From: Mauremys mutica
Lineage: Eukaryota; Chordata; Testudines; Geoemydidae
Length of the DNA stretch: 64,000 nt
Reading direction: 5' to 3'
NCBI RefSeq assembly: GCF_020497125.1
Contig: NC_059072.1
Span: 307,476,781-307,540,780, forward strand
Position 1 is the first letter of the stretch. Every line of letters begins with the position of its first letter. The notes under the pieces were generated by a model. That model saw only the letters and a program-made list of their open reading frames with translations. It did not search any database and was not told the DNA's origin. The position numbers and the translations under genes are program-made. Below are positions 41,431 to 52,518 of this stretch, one piece after another.

Positions 41431-42015
41431 AAGCCTAGCTCTGTCTGTTCTAGTACTACAAATATTACACACCTCTCAACTTCTGCAACAAATGGGCATA
41501 GGCACAATTAACTCTGGCATTTCCCAATTTTTGAATGCTTGACTAACTTTAATTATGTTCTTTTAACATAGGAAATTACACATGGAACACTAGGGTTTTT
41601 TTTAAAATAGAAATTCCATCAGGTGACATCATATGGATGCCCAGGCAGGGCATCAGCAGAGTTGGAAACTTTAGCTTCAATGCAAAGACCCTCCGCCACG
41701 TGAGCTAATGGAATAACTGACAGCAATAGTAATTTGTCATCATCTATGTGGACCTGCACAAGGAGTGGATGGGCTACTTTGCAAGTGGGTTACACAGATA
41801 TTTGCTTACAGCAGAGAACTGATGAGATTCCAAGAGTCGTGGGCTCCATTCCAGGCTCTGGAGGGGCATGTTCTCTAGTAGGCACAGACTCTTCTGCCAT
41901 CCCCACAGTCTGCCTCCTTCTGCCCATCTCCTCCAATCTGTCCCTGTCTTGGATCTTCTTTACTACATGCTGTCCCAGTTCAAACTCCACAGGCTCGTTG
42001 TTCTTTGATCAGCAA
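41431..42015. other. Intergenic, nothing recognised
   Basis: No supported gene or repeat end. Confidence 0.4.
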
Positions 42016-42023
42016 ATCCTAGT

Positions 42024-42450
42024 CAGGGTGGGCAAACTTTTTGGCCTAAGGGCCACATCTGGGTGGGGAAATTGCATGCAGGGCCATGAATGTAGGGCTG
42101 GGGCAGGTGGTTGGGGTGCAGTATGCAGGAAGGGGCTCAGGGCAAGGGTTGGGGCGCAGGAGGGGTGCGGAGTGTACGAGGGGGCTCAGGGCAGAGCTGC
42201 AGGAGCAGTTTGGTGTGTGGTGGGGGTTGGGGTGCAGGAGGGGTTCAGAGCACAGGCTCTGGGCCAGTGCCACTTACCTGGAGTGGCTCCAGGGTGACAG
42301 CGGCGCGCACCGGGGCCAGGGCAAGCTCCCTGCCTGCCCTGGCCCTGCACTGCTCCTGGAAGCAACCAGCACCACATCCCTGCAGCCCCTGTGGGAGGGA
42401 AAGGCAGTGGGCTCCGTGCTCCAGCCCATGGGCCATAGTTTGCCCGCCCC
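42024..42450. mobile_element. hAT MITE, GGGTGGGCAAACTTTTTGGCC ends
   Basis: CAGGGTGGGCAAACTTTTTG at the left pairs with CCATAGTTTGCCCGCCCCA at the right. ATCCTAGT occurs on both sides (42016-42023, 42451-42458); the match extends one base, so the exact duplication is ambiguous by one. Interior GC-rich with GGGGTGCAGGAGGGG-type repeats. Confidence 0.82.
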
Positions 42451-42719
42451 ATCCTAGTCTCACCTTTTCAAAATCCCTCCTCCCCTCCCCTCAGCTCCTT
42501 GCCCACCCAATCCCAGCTGCTGTGTCTCAGTCCCTCCACTATTTCTCTCCCTTGTCCCAGTCTGTTACCCACACCCCCATGTTCCCATCTATTCCCCCTG
42601 TAGGGTTGGCTCTTGTCCCCTCTGCATCTGAATCAGGCAGCTTCTTCCTCCAACTTGCCTCGGCCCACCAAGGGGGTTGTCTTTGAAAGCACTGGAGTGA
42701 CAGGCTCCCCACTCTCATT

Positions 42720-43240
42720 TCAGCTGTCCGAGAGCTAAACTCTCACAGAAAGCCCTGCTCAGCTATGGGCCAGAGCATGCCCAGTGGACACAAAATCTTT
42801 GGGGAAGTTAGCAGCTAAAATCTAAGAAGTTTACTTAAGCATATGCAAAGTACAGTTTTTCACAGATTTATAACTTGGCCAGATGTGTGTGGATTTTCCA
42901 CAAAGACACATCCCTGATACAAAGACCATCGCACACTCAAATTTGGAGTCCTTGCTCCAAAGCACAGGGCACTAGAGATTTTTTCAAGGAAAAGTTTGCC
43001 ATCATTTTTTTTTTTAAACATAGGCCAAACAAACAATGTATTTTTCCCTAGTGTTCTCTGAAACAGCTGGGAGGGAAAAATAAAATCCACATGTGGCAGA
43101 GACCCTGAGTGGAAAATTGCAACCCAAATGGTTAAAGTTTGGCAAAGTTATAAGCAACTGATTATAAAGGGAAGTGTCAGTGACATTTCTATTACAGAGC
43201 CTATGATTATGCAGAGGATGAAGACTAGGGTAAAAAACAC
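42720..43240. repeat. Interspersed repeat related to 12770-14310
   Basis: Shares GAGCATGCCCAGTG, TTTATAACTTGGCCA, AACCCAAATGGTTAAAG and TTATAAAGGGAAGTGTC with the repeat that is interrupted at 12992/14038. Uninterrupted here. Confidence 0.55.
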
Positions 43241-45175
43241 TGCAAACTGGCAGGTGTTTTTCATAGTTTCTTGGTTCGGCAGAAAGAGAATGGTATGCGC
43301 ACAGTTTGTTTCCATCCAATTGGATATTGGTCTCCTTAGATTCCCATCCAGATTCAGCTCACTAGTACAATCACTTTAAATTCTCCAGTTTCGATGTCAA
43401 AGCTATGCAAATGCACTTAGAGAAGCTGCCACATGCAATACATGTGACCAGCTTTGTAGGTTCACATCAGCTCTCATAATGGTCCTCCAGCAGAGGCCAG
43501 AAATATTAAGACACTGGGCCTACAAGATCAACCGTTTTGACAGCCTGGGCTGCAGTATATTCGCTATATCAGTGACTTTTGCAGAAAGGAGAGTTTCAAG
43601 AAGACAAGCCTCCTGCTAGAGAATGACCTTCTTAGGCAGGGATTCATATAAAAGTTAAAAGTTGATTCTGACTGTTGGAATGCATGTGTAAAGTCTCCTA
43701 TGGTAAATGTTACAGCACACTGCTGATAGAAGAAGCCCCAATAGGAAAACTGTCTAGTTCTAAATCAGGTACCTAACATACACCTGATAGTGAGCCTCAC
43801 TTTGGCAAAATGTCCTCAGATGGGACACAAGACAGACACCTTGACACTCAAAGGTTTGGCTAGAGTGAATTTTTTTGAGTTAGTTTCAAATGGGGTTATA
43901 CCAATTAGCTAACCGTTTCTTTTATTCCTGTAAACTTGATATACTAACTACTTAAAAACTTCAGTGTAATAGGCAACCTATACTGAGCATTTCCTGATAG
44001 TGAAAGATAATTCCCAAAGATTGTCCAGTGTCACCTAAACTGAAAATTTCTGCCACAGGTGAACAGCACTGTAGTAAAGTCCACCAGTGCAAGCCCATAC
44101 TATAGACAAGCAAAGTTGTGATTTGTACCAGTACAGCAGACCCTACTTTGAAATTGTACGCGGTGAAAAAAAGTTATAGCTTAACAGCTTTGCCCATCTA
44201 CATTAGAGGTTTGCATCTGTTCAGCCACACTGGTGGCTGGCCACTGAGGCCTGAATTGGGGCAAATCTCCAGTGGAGATAAGTTAAAATATAAGCCAGTA
44301 TGGTTTGAGGACAAGTATGATTTATAATGGTATAATGTAATAGGGCTAATACAATTAGATCTAGCAAGTGATACTGAGTCATGATAGTGAAGAAGAGATC
44401 ATAAAGGAAACACTTTCAGATCTTGACTGTATCTAAAATTAGTGACACATTTACATAACCAATAAAGTCTACATTTGACTCACCACACAGTTAGAAGCTG
44501 TATGTAAGAAAAGGAAAGAAACCCATGTAATTTCCATCCTTACTGTGGCAGATTCAGTTGTCTCAATGCAATACTCCTCTGAAGAAGAAAGATTTTAGTA
44601 GATGATGAGAACCTTAGTTATCTTGCAATCAACAGTAGAGAATATACTTTTAAAACTATTTTCATATTTACAGCTACTATAAATGCGAGAAATAATATTA
44701 TTCTATAATTAACATTTCACTGCCACTTTTGTTCAAAAGAGTTTCTGAGGTCATTCTAGCTGTAGCTGATGAACTTGCTGAACAATTGACAAAATATATT
44801 TTAAATTTGTAATGGTATAGGAAGTGCTGTGAAAGTAAAACAAAACAATTCTAATCTCATTAGCTTTATTAAAATCATGAAGAAATTTAAACTAATTTAA
44901 GTTTGTACAATAATCATGTGGACAAAATGTTCATAAATGTTTATGAAGAAGGCTGTAGTCTGAGACAGTTCCTATAATAAATTAAGTGCTCAAGGAAATG
45001 TTCTAGATTTACTGCCAGACTCTATGTGGTTCTAAAAATCTGTACTGGACTGATCAAAATATAGAAAAAAAACAATAAGATTTATTAACTTTTTTTTTTT
45101 AAACATGAATTAACACACTCAGGAGGTAAGTCGGATGACATCAACGTACTTCCTTAGGATCATTTGCAGAGAATG
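43241..45175. other. AT-rich noncoding sequence downstream of the microRNA cluster
   Basis: No transposon end, exon or second microRNA hairpin recognised. Probably transcribed as part of the minus-strand primary transcript. Confidence 0.45.
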
Positions 45176-45262
45176 GCCAACTTTACTTCAGCAGCACAGT
45201 TAATACTGGAGATATTTACAGAGTTAACGCCAATATTTACGTGCTGCTAATGTACTGCTGAC
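45176..45262 (-). ncRNA. MIR16-1: miR-16-1 precursor
   Basis: 87-base hairpin on the minus strand. The 5p arm TAGCAGCACGTAAATATTGG(CG) occupies 45228-45249 and carries the AGCAGCA seed that represses BCL2, cyclin D1 and many cell-cycle mRNAs through RISC. The 3p arm, starting CCAGTATTAACTGTGCTGCT, occupies 45188-45209. From memory, both arms are identical to the mammalian mature forms. The terminal loop is two bases shorter than the human one and differs in sequence. A flanking GTCAGCAG/CTGCTGA stem is retained. It lies 51 bp from miR-15a in the same orientation, so both are expected from one primary transcript (DLEU2 in mammals). Confidence 0.97.
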
Positions 45263-45313
45263 ATCAGGATCAAGTTAATTCATAAGTGACATTTCTCTTC
45301 AGGAGGATGAAAT

Positions 45314-45396
45314 CCTTGTATTTTTGAGGCAGCACAATATGGCCTGCACCTTTTCAATACCCACAAACCATTATGTGCTGCTACGTTAGCCCAAGG
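45314..45396 (-). ncRNA. MIR15A: miR-15a precursor
   Basis: 83-base hairpin, the same length as the human precursor, upstream of miR-16-1 in transcription order. The 5p arm TAGCAGCACATAATGGTTTG(TG) is at 45362-45383, with the same AGCAGCA seed as miR-16. The 3p arm, starting CAGGCCATATTGTGCTGCCT, is at 45325-45346. The basal stem CCTTG/CAAGG and most of the loop (GAAAAGGTG) are conserved. The few changes fall in the basal 5' strand and loop, outside the mature arms. The cluster's position downstream of and antisense to KCNRG confirms the 13q14-type locus rather than the paralogous miR-15b/16-2 locus inside SMC4. Confidence 0.97.
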
Positions 45397-46022
45397 TGTC
45401 TACAAAACGTCAAAAGAACGAAAGCATAAGTTGTAAGTCAAACCCCACATTTTCTTGTTTAACTTTAACATTAATTTTTACAGTATTGACATTAGCTATT
45501 TTAATACATTACAAATCCTTCATTAACATCTACTTTTAGTAGTGGACCAATATTCCACATACAATTAAAGTCAGCTTTAGACTTTGTTCCTGTCAAGTTA
45601 GCACACAGTAACTTTCTGGTCCAAATTTCAGATCCTTGTCAAACTAATTAAATGCTGCGGATAGTTCTCCTCTGATTAGAAGTTAAGTTTGATGTCTCTC
45701 ATGTGTAAATTTCAGTTCATCTTGACATTAAAAGAAAATTTTAAAAATCCCCAAAACATATGTTTCTTCTTTCCCCTGAATGGAAATCTTTTTGATATTG
45801 CTACAATTTCAAGGTCACCTTTAACAATACCAGATGTTAAAATCTAGGTTAAGTACAACTGCCAGTTTCAAGAGGTGAGCAAGAAACTGTAGGTCATATC
45901 TCAAAAGGGATAGCAGCTTAGCATTTACAAGAGATACTCTTGGGCACGGGGAGAGGTGGTAGTTTAAGCACCCCAATCCCTTTAGGAAAAACCCACAAGT
46001 TAATAAGAATGCTGGCTCTCAC
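45397..46022. other. Sequence just upstream of the microRNA cluster
   Basis: AT-rich, no recognised feature. Minus-strand transcription would cross it before the cluster. Confidence 0.4.
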
Positions 46023-46025
46023 TCA

Positions 46026-46271
46026 GGCCTACTCTACACTAGACAAGGTGTAGAAAAAACTCTCCTATTCTAGAGTCTCTAGACACTGCTTAGACTGGCA
46101 AAAGTATTTTCACTTGTATATTAATACCGGTTTCCCAAATAAAATAAGCTATACTGGCAATAGCACTTGTTATGTCTATATTAGGGCTTTTGCTGGTATA
46201 GAAGTGTCAAATACCACACACCCCTAATTGATGTTACTATGCTAGTGAAAGTTTCTGATGTAGACCTGGCC
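46026..46271. mobile_element. Harbinger-like MITE, degraded
   Basis: GGCCTACTCTACACTAGAC pairs with TGATGTAGACCTGGCC. Flanks are TCA and TTT, so only the left one fits TNA. A relative lies 200 bp away. Confidence 0.5.
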
Positions 46272-46467
46272 TTTGGTAGTTTGAGATGGAATGGTCCATG
46301 ACTTCAAACTGATCGCTGGGAGGAAAAACAAGAACACAATGTCTCACATGGAACAGAATCACTGGCAAAGGAGACGTAGTGCAGACAAATTTTTCCATTT
46401 TTTTTTAAACAGAAAATATTTGCGTGCATGTCATTTTCCCTTACCCACTTGCCTCCTAGGAGCATCA

Positions 46468-46712
46468 GGGCAGGTCTACAGTAGAAAGCTTTGCTGGCAT
46501 AGCTATGTTAGTTAGGAGTATGATTTTTCTTTTTTTTAGCCAACGTGGCTATACTGGTAAAAGCTCTAGTATAGGCACACATATCTATATAAAAGTGCTT
46601 ATACTGATCAGGAAACTGGCACAATATATAACTGCATCTTTACTAGGAAGGTTTTGCCAGTTTACCTGGTATAAACCAGCAAAGCACTCCTAATGGTAGA
46701 TAGTGACAGGCC
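46468..46712. mobile_element. Harbinger-like MITE, degraded
   Basis: GGGCAGGTCTACAGTAGAAA at the left and TAGTGACAGGCC at the right, with TCA and TTA flanks. The interior repeats CTATACTGGTA-type phrases in both orientations. Confidence 0.5.
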
Positions 46713-46715
46713 TTA

Positions 46716-47735
46716 GAATCGGTTTCCATTATTTTCTGGTGTTTAAGAATGGGGTCTTAAAACTTGTCACCCTGACAAAGACCAATGGTGCATCTACTCA
46801 GTTATCCTGTTACAGCGACTAATGCTGGATTATACAGGAGATCTGACTACATATATAGTCTCTCTCTGAAAATAAAACCAAAATGCACCTAACTGCAATA
46901 CTGTGCCATGGCAGTAAATTTCTACCTGAAGAGACTGGGCTAATCTTACACTGAGGAAGGGAAGGGAGGGGAAATAGAAAGCCTTCACCCCAGGAGTTAC
47001 AGTGTTGATGCAGATCAGGGAACGGACCACTCATAAAATAAATTTACTTAAACCTACCTGGCCAAAGGTGGCAAAGGGGTTCTCCACTAAACCAAATAAA
47101 CTCATGCCCATTGGCTACCAATTTATTTAAAAGATCAAAAGAAACATATAAAATAGCTAAATACTGCCAACATTTAATTCCTTTGAAAACACATTTCTTA
47201 TTAATGATCACGTACTGGCCAAATTCAATTTAATTGCCTCGTTCTTAGACTTTTGAAGGTTTTTACTATGTTAGGTATTTACTCAACTCTAAAGTCACAC
47301 TACACTCTTCATAACAAAGTCTTGGCAGAACCTTTCTAGATGATGTTTTCTAAAAGCAATTTTTAGGCTGAGAACTGGTAAGTTAAAAATCTTTTCAACG
47401 TAGGGTGACATCATCAACTGTGAAGGGACAGGAAGCTTCCATTTTTCTACTTATGATGTTTCCTTGGAATTTTTTTTTGGGTGGGGAGAGTTGAGGTAGA
47501 AGAGTGCATCACACTCTACAAGAACCACCCAGAGGCTTAGGCCCCAGAATCTTCAAGTCTCTGAGATCTGCTGGAAGTCAGGGGTATCCACACAAAGGCC
47601 CATAACTCTGCCAACCCCATCCTTTGGAAGTAGGACTAATAAAATCATGTTGCCAGAGATGCCCTTGAAGCCACTCATTTAAAGAGGTGGTTTGTTTTCC
47701 AATTTAGAGGGGCAAGCCAGTGGAAGTTAATGTGT
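46716..47735. other. Noncoding, nothing recognised
   Basis: AT-rich sequence without a supported feature. Confidence 0.4.
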
Positions 47736-47736
47736 T

Positions 47737-47916
47737 GGGGTATGTCCACTCTAGAAATGCAACCGCACTGCAGCTATGCCACTGTAGTAAGTCCAACTCT
47801 CTCAGAGGCAACAGCTAGGTCAAGGGAAGAACTATTCTCTGTGTGAGCTTGAAAGGTTGTCTCTCTCTCACCAACAGAAGTGGTCCAATAAAAGATATTA
47901 CCTCATTCACTTTGTC
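47737..47916. repeat. Two abutting repeat fragments
   Basis: GGGGTATGTCCACTCTAGAA resembles the Harbinger-like MITE end. From 47840, CTCTCTCACCAACAGAAG and TGGTCCAATAAAAGATATTA belong to the repeat also seen at 35890. Both incomplete. Confidence 0.45.
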
Positions 47917-50228
47917 AATTTAAAACCAGACACAAAGATTAAACACAGTAAATAATTACTTTAACATCCCTTCTGAACTGTTCTACAATGTTCACATTGT
48001 GACTTTTCTTAATACTTGTAGTTAAAAAATAAATAAAATAAATAAATAAAATCAAGTTTGCTAGGGCCAAAATTCAACACACACTCTACCTCTTTTTCAG
48101 TTCACAGAAAGGAGTAGGAGGAATCTAACCAGATGCACTTTATTCTGTTCCAGGGAAGAACCACAGATTGAACTTTTAGATTTTTTTTCCAGTGGAGATG
48201 AACCTGAAGGGTCCCATCCATATTACTGTAAAACACCCTCAGGGCTACAATTTAAGTCTGGTATGAGATGGGAACAACATCCTGCTCTGGGTCAAATTCA
48301 TTGTACAAAAATTCAAGAATGCATAGTAGAGAAGACTTGTTTGATACTTTCACCTACAGTAATTGATATGTTCCAAATCCTGTGGTTTCTCTTTAGAAGC
48401 CAGTAACATAGCTAGTACTTTGTTGGACATCCACAGGCCTTTTAGTATATTCTTATATGTGGACCAGACACTAAAGTGAGCAGGGTTGGGTGTAAGCCTC
48501 TAATTTCCTTAACATCTGAAAACCATAGCTGCTTAAGTCAAACTGCAGATTCTGGAGGTTTGTTTGCCTCTCCCACCCACCAAATGTCAGGTAGTATACA
48601 CCAGATCAAATAATATCAAGAAAACATCCAGAGTATTGGCTTTTTTGTCCAGACAAAGATTGCAAGCTTGGGCATAGTCCTTGGAAATAGTTTATTATTC
48701 AAAGTATTATTTGCAGAGGTTCCTTCTACCCATGTGCAATGACTCTGTGTTCTGTCAATATGCCTTTGCACTCCCTATCCGTGATATGCAAAACCCTGAG
48801 TGAAGGCTTTTTGTCTCAAAGAAAAACTCATAGCTTGTGTAACACCCTGCTTTGTAGGCCCCGTGGTACTAAATGCATACACCACAGCACTGTCTGGAAG
48901 CTGGGAAGTAAGATAACCAAGATTAATCAGACTGTCCTTCTAATTTGCTTTGTTCTTGGGCATTTCCACTGATTTGCAAACACTCCATCTAGTCAGATTG
49001 GTATGTTGTCTGAATCAAGTCAAAATCTTGCAGCAAGTAATCTTTCAGGGTATGCTACTTTTTCAACCACTATATGAGATACAAGCTTATACTGTATGGA
49101 AGCATAAGCCTCTTCAAGTTGTCATTCTGTAGTATACTGCGGCATAGGTTTGATATACAATTGGGTGAAAAAGCCAAAAATTGGACCTTAGCACAGAACA
49201 ATGAACCCCAGCAAACTTGGTCCTCACAGCTGGGTGTGTCTTCCAAGGATTCTAGAATTAGAGAAAATGCCATGAAGTGAGAACCAGAAAGCACAAAAGG
49301 ACTGGTTGGCCTCTTGTTAACTCCCAGCCCCTGGAACAATGTTTTTACCCTACGTATTTCTCTTTGTGTGTCCTGAAAGAAGGTAGTCTTTATGCGCCAG
49401 CCATCCAAAACAGAGATAATGTGCTATCTTTTCTTCTATGACTTGATGTCACTACTGTCACAATTTTCATAAGCGTTCAGGAGGCCAAAAGGCTTGAAGG
49501 GAAAGGTCACCCATTATTTGTATCTAAAGGATCACTGATCCAATGCACAGACAAGGAAGCCTGCTAGTCAAAAGCAGAGGAACCCCTAATATTTGCTGTC
49601 ACTTTGACATAATATTACTGCATTATTATAGTACCCTTAATTTGACACTTGGACAGAAGTTTCAGATATTCCATGGGAGGCAGACTCTTAATCCATTTTG
49701 GATTTCTGTAATCCATTCAATGTTGGCTGTGGAGATACAGAAATAACCCTATCTGAACTACTTCTGATTCCAGACCCTTTTATTTTGCAGTTGAATGTGT
49801 GTGGAAAAGATTACTTTCTAAAATGTGTATATATGAGCATTTTGTTCATGAAACAGCCATAAGCTCAGTTCTCAGAGCAGTTACCCATGACTTCTGTGTA
49901 TTCTGAGGCAGACAGTATTGATTGCTATTGTAATTAGTGAAGGTCACTTTTGAAGCTAGAGTCATCCAGGCAAAAAGTCCATAATTTTCTTAGTAGATTT
50001 ACCAAATTAAAGGAACTTCATCACTCCTTTTACTCTGCAAAGAGCGCAAGAATGCTAAGTGTATCCTGCTGCTCTGCATTAGGCTCAATATTCAGTACTA
50101 TAAGTGAAATCTCCAACAATTAATCTGAATACCAAAAAAATTAAGCAAAAGAAGTATGATCTAATAGCTAAAGCACAGGACTAAATGTCAGGAGGATCCA
50201 AGTTCCACTCCCAGCTCTACCAAACATT
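47917..50228. other. Noncoding, nothing recognised
   Basis: Unique-looking sequence. Short open frames at 48739-48972 and 49070-49408 have no identifiable motif. An AAATAAATAAATAAA simple repeat is near 48030. Confidence 0.45.
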
Positions 50229-50236
50229 GTCTAGAA

Positions 50237-51063
50237 CAGGGGTTGGCAACCTACGGCATGTGTGCCAAAGGTGGCACGCGATCTGATTTTTGATGGCACA
50301 TGGGGCGGGCTGAGCCGCTCAGCCCGCCACCGGTCTGGGGTTCCCACTGCTGGTCTCTTGCCAGCTGGGGTCCTGCCACTGGTACCACTCAGTGCCCACT
50401 GCTGGCCTGGGGGAAGGAACCCCAGGCTGGCAGTGGGCCGAGACCCCGACTGGCAGGAGCCAGCGGCTGAAACCCCAGAGCAGGGGTGGCTGGAGACGCT
50501 TAGCCCACCCCCAAAATCCCAGAGCTGAGCGGGCTGACCTGCTCAGCCCACCGCCGCTTTGAGGTTCTGGCTGCTGGCCCCTTGCCAGTCAGGGTTCCCG
50601 CCGCAGCCCCGCTCAACTTTCTTCTGGTTGGTGTTCCAGTGCATGCCCCCTGCCAGACAGGGTCCAGGCTTCCGGGCCTGCTCAGCCCTACAAGCCACCA
50701 GCTCCACTCACCTCAGCTACCGATCTGGGGTTCCAGCTGGTTAACAACTGATCACTCAGAAGCCTGTGTGCAGCTTAAAATATCCAAATACGTGCCACCA
50801 GTCATTGGAAAACTCAGCAAGGAAAAGCAAGGGCAAGGATCACACTAATAAGATCTGCATTTTAATTTAATTTTAAATAAAGCTTCTGAAACATTTTGAA
50901 AACCTTGTTTACTTTACATATAACAGTAGTTTGGTTATATATTATAGACTTATAGAGAGACCTTCTAAAAAACATTTAAATGTATTACCGGCACGCGAAG
51001 CCTTAAATTAGAGTGTATACATGAAGACTCAGCACACCACTGCTGAAAGGTTGCCGACCCCTG
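50237..51063. mobile_element. hAT element, 0.83 kb
   Basis: Ends CAGGGGTTGGCAACCTACGG and AAAGGTTGCCGACCCCTG. Flanks GTCTAGAA (50229-50236) and GTCTAGTA (51064-51071) differ at one position. Both subterminal arms match the 23132 element, including the AAGATCTGCATTTTAATTT arm. The central 500 bp is GC-rich and different. No transposase. Confidence 0.85.
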
Positions 51064-51071
51064 GTCTAGTA

Positions 51072-52396
51072 AATATCCACAATCCTGAACATCAGAATGG
51101 TCATGAATCTTCTTCTTGACAATTAACAGCTGTTGGTTTTTGTTTTTTTAAATAAAAGTATTTAACAGTACATGAGACTCATTCATTTAAGTAAATGGCA
51201 GTCTTCTCCTTCGGAGGCATTTTCCCCTGAGGATGCGGAGTCATTTTTGGAGTCATCATTAAATTCTGGATTATCTTTCTTACTCCAGAAGGGTAAGGGG
51301 AGGAGGGGGTCACTTTTTCACAAATGAAAGATGAAGGTAGCACTTATCTACCTCAAGGGAATTGTAGCGCTAAACCAAATATTTGCAATTTACTTTAACC
51401 ATTCAAAAAGTCATTATTTAGTAAACAATGTTCAAAAATAAAATTCCAGAAATAAATGTATTCTGCCTTTTTAAGTTACCTAACAGGAAGTCGACATTCA
51501 GTTAGTATAGGACTGAAATGATGAACTTAGCTTAAAGGCCCTGGAACTAAGATTCAGATGTTAGATAAAATTATAGAACTTATCTTACAACAGTGTAACT
51601 CTTAAAAGCACTGTACATCTCCAAAGCTTTCAAAACAGATTTCTAGTGCTTTCAAATGGAAATAGATTCTTTTGAGCCTATTCTGCATCAAACTGTTTAG
51701 AAAGCTGCTCCCTGTTTTAAACTTTAGATTCAGTATTTAAGACAATTCAAATGATCCTTTCTTCCTAGATTGAAATGAAGTGGTAAGAATTTTATATTAT
51801 ATGGGCCTTTCTTGTAATATGAATAATAAATTGTAAGGCACCCCAAATTCTTTCAGAATGAGATGACTGTTCTTCACTATCTTCCAAGAATTACTGGCAT
51901 GGATATACCAGATCCTTACTGGTGAAGAGTAACCCACACGTTAAGGAACATCCATAAATTAAGGAGCGTATGCTAACTGGCAGATTTCCCCTTCTAATTC
52001 TGAGTCAGAGGAGTCATCTTTTTTGTCAGAGGCTGGGAAGACACTGCCAAGAGAATCTCTCCTCCTGTGTGCCACATGAAGCCACCTGTTCACAGACAGA
52101 ACAATCCTGTACCCTGCATCTGCAGAGTATTATTGCACACTTGTTTTCCTTGTTTTGTTCTGTGTTCTTAGATCTTAAATATTTCCTAAGAAAATATACA
52201 ACAAATAAAACCGTAAAAAAAAGCTTAAGAACTTTTGATCGAACTTTCTATGTCTGACTGCTTGATTCAGAGGTCGGAATCAAATTGGTTGCAAAAGGAA
52301 GGGGAGGAGTCAGTCTGAACTAGGTGGTATGAAAATGCTTGTTCTTTCCATTCTAGGCTTCTTGCCTGCCTATCTGTAAAAGAAACAAAATGGATC
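51072..52396. other. Noncoding, nothing recognised
   Basis: AT-rich; no supported feature. Confidence 0.4.
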
Positions 52397-52397
52397 T

Positions 52398-52518
52398 GAT
52401 ACTGCAAACACTTACCCACATGCTTAACTTTAAGCATATGAATAGTCGAACTGGCTTCAGTGGGAATACTCACATGCTTAAAGTTAAGATTGCATGTGTT
52501 TGCAAGATTGGGGCCTAA
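52398..52518. repeat. Foldback repeat (CACATGCTTAACTTTAAGCA)
   Basis: ACTGCAAACACTTACCCACA and TGCTTAACTTTAAGCATATG are mirrored by CACATGCTTAAAGTTAAG and TGTGTTTGCAAGATTGGGGC. The arms are about 45 bp with a 25-bp centre. Small palindromic interspersed repeat. Confidence 0.65.

Noticed and set aside
42046..42686. Open frames over the hAT MITE at 42024
   Set aside because: They run through the MITE's GC-rich interior and across its boundary; not genes.
45176..45396. miR-15b/16-2 cluster at an SMC4 locus
   Set aside because: The mature 15a arm (CATAATGGTTTGTG) and adjacent KCNRG identify the 15a/16-1 locus; no SMC4 exon is present.
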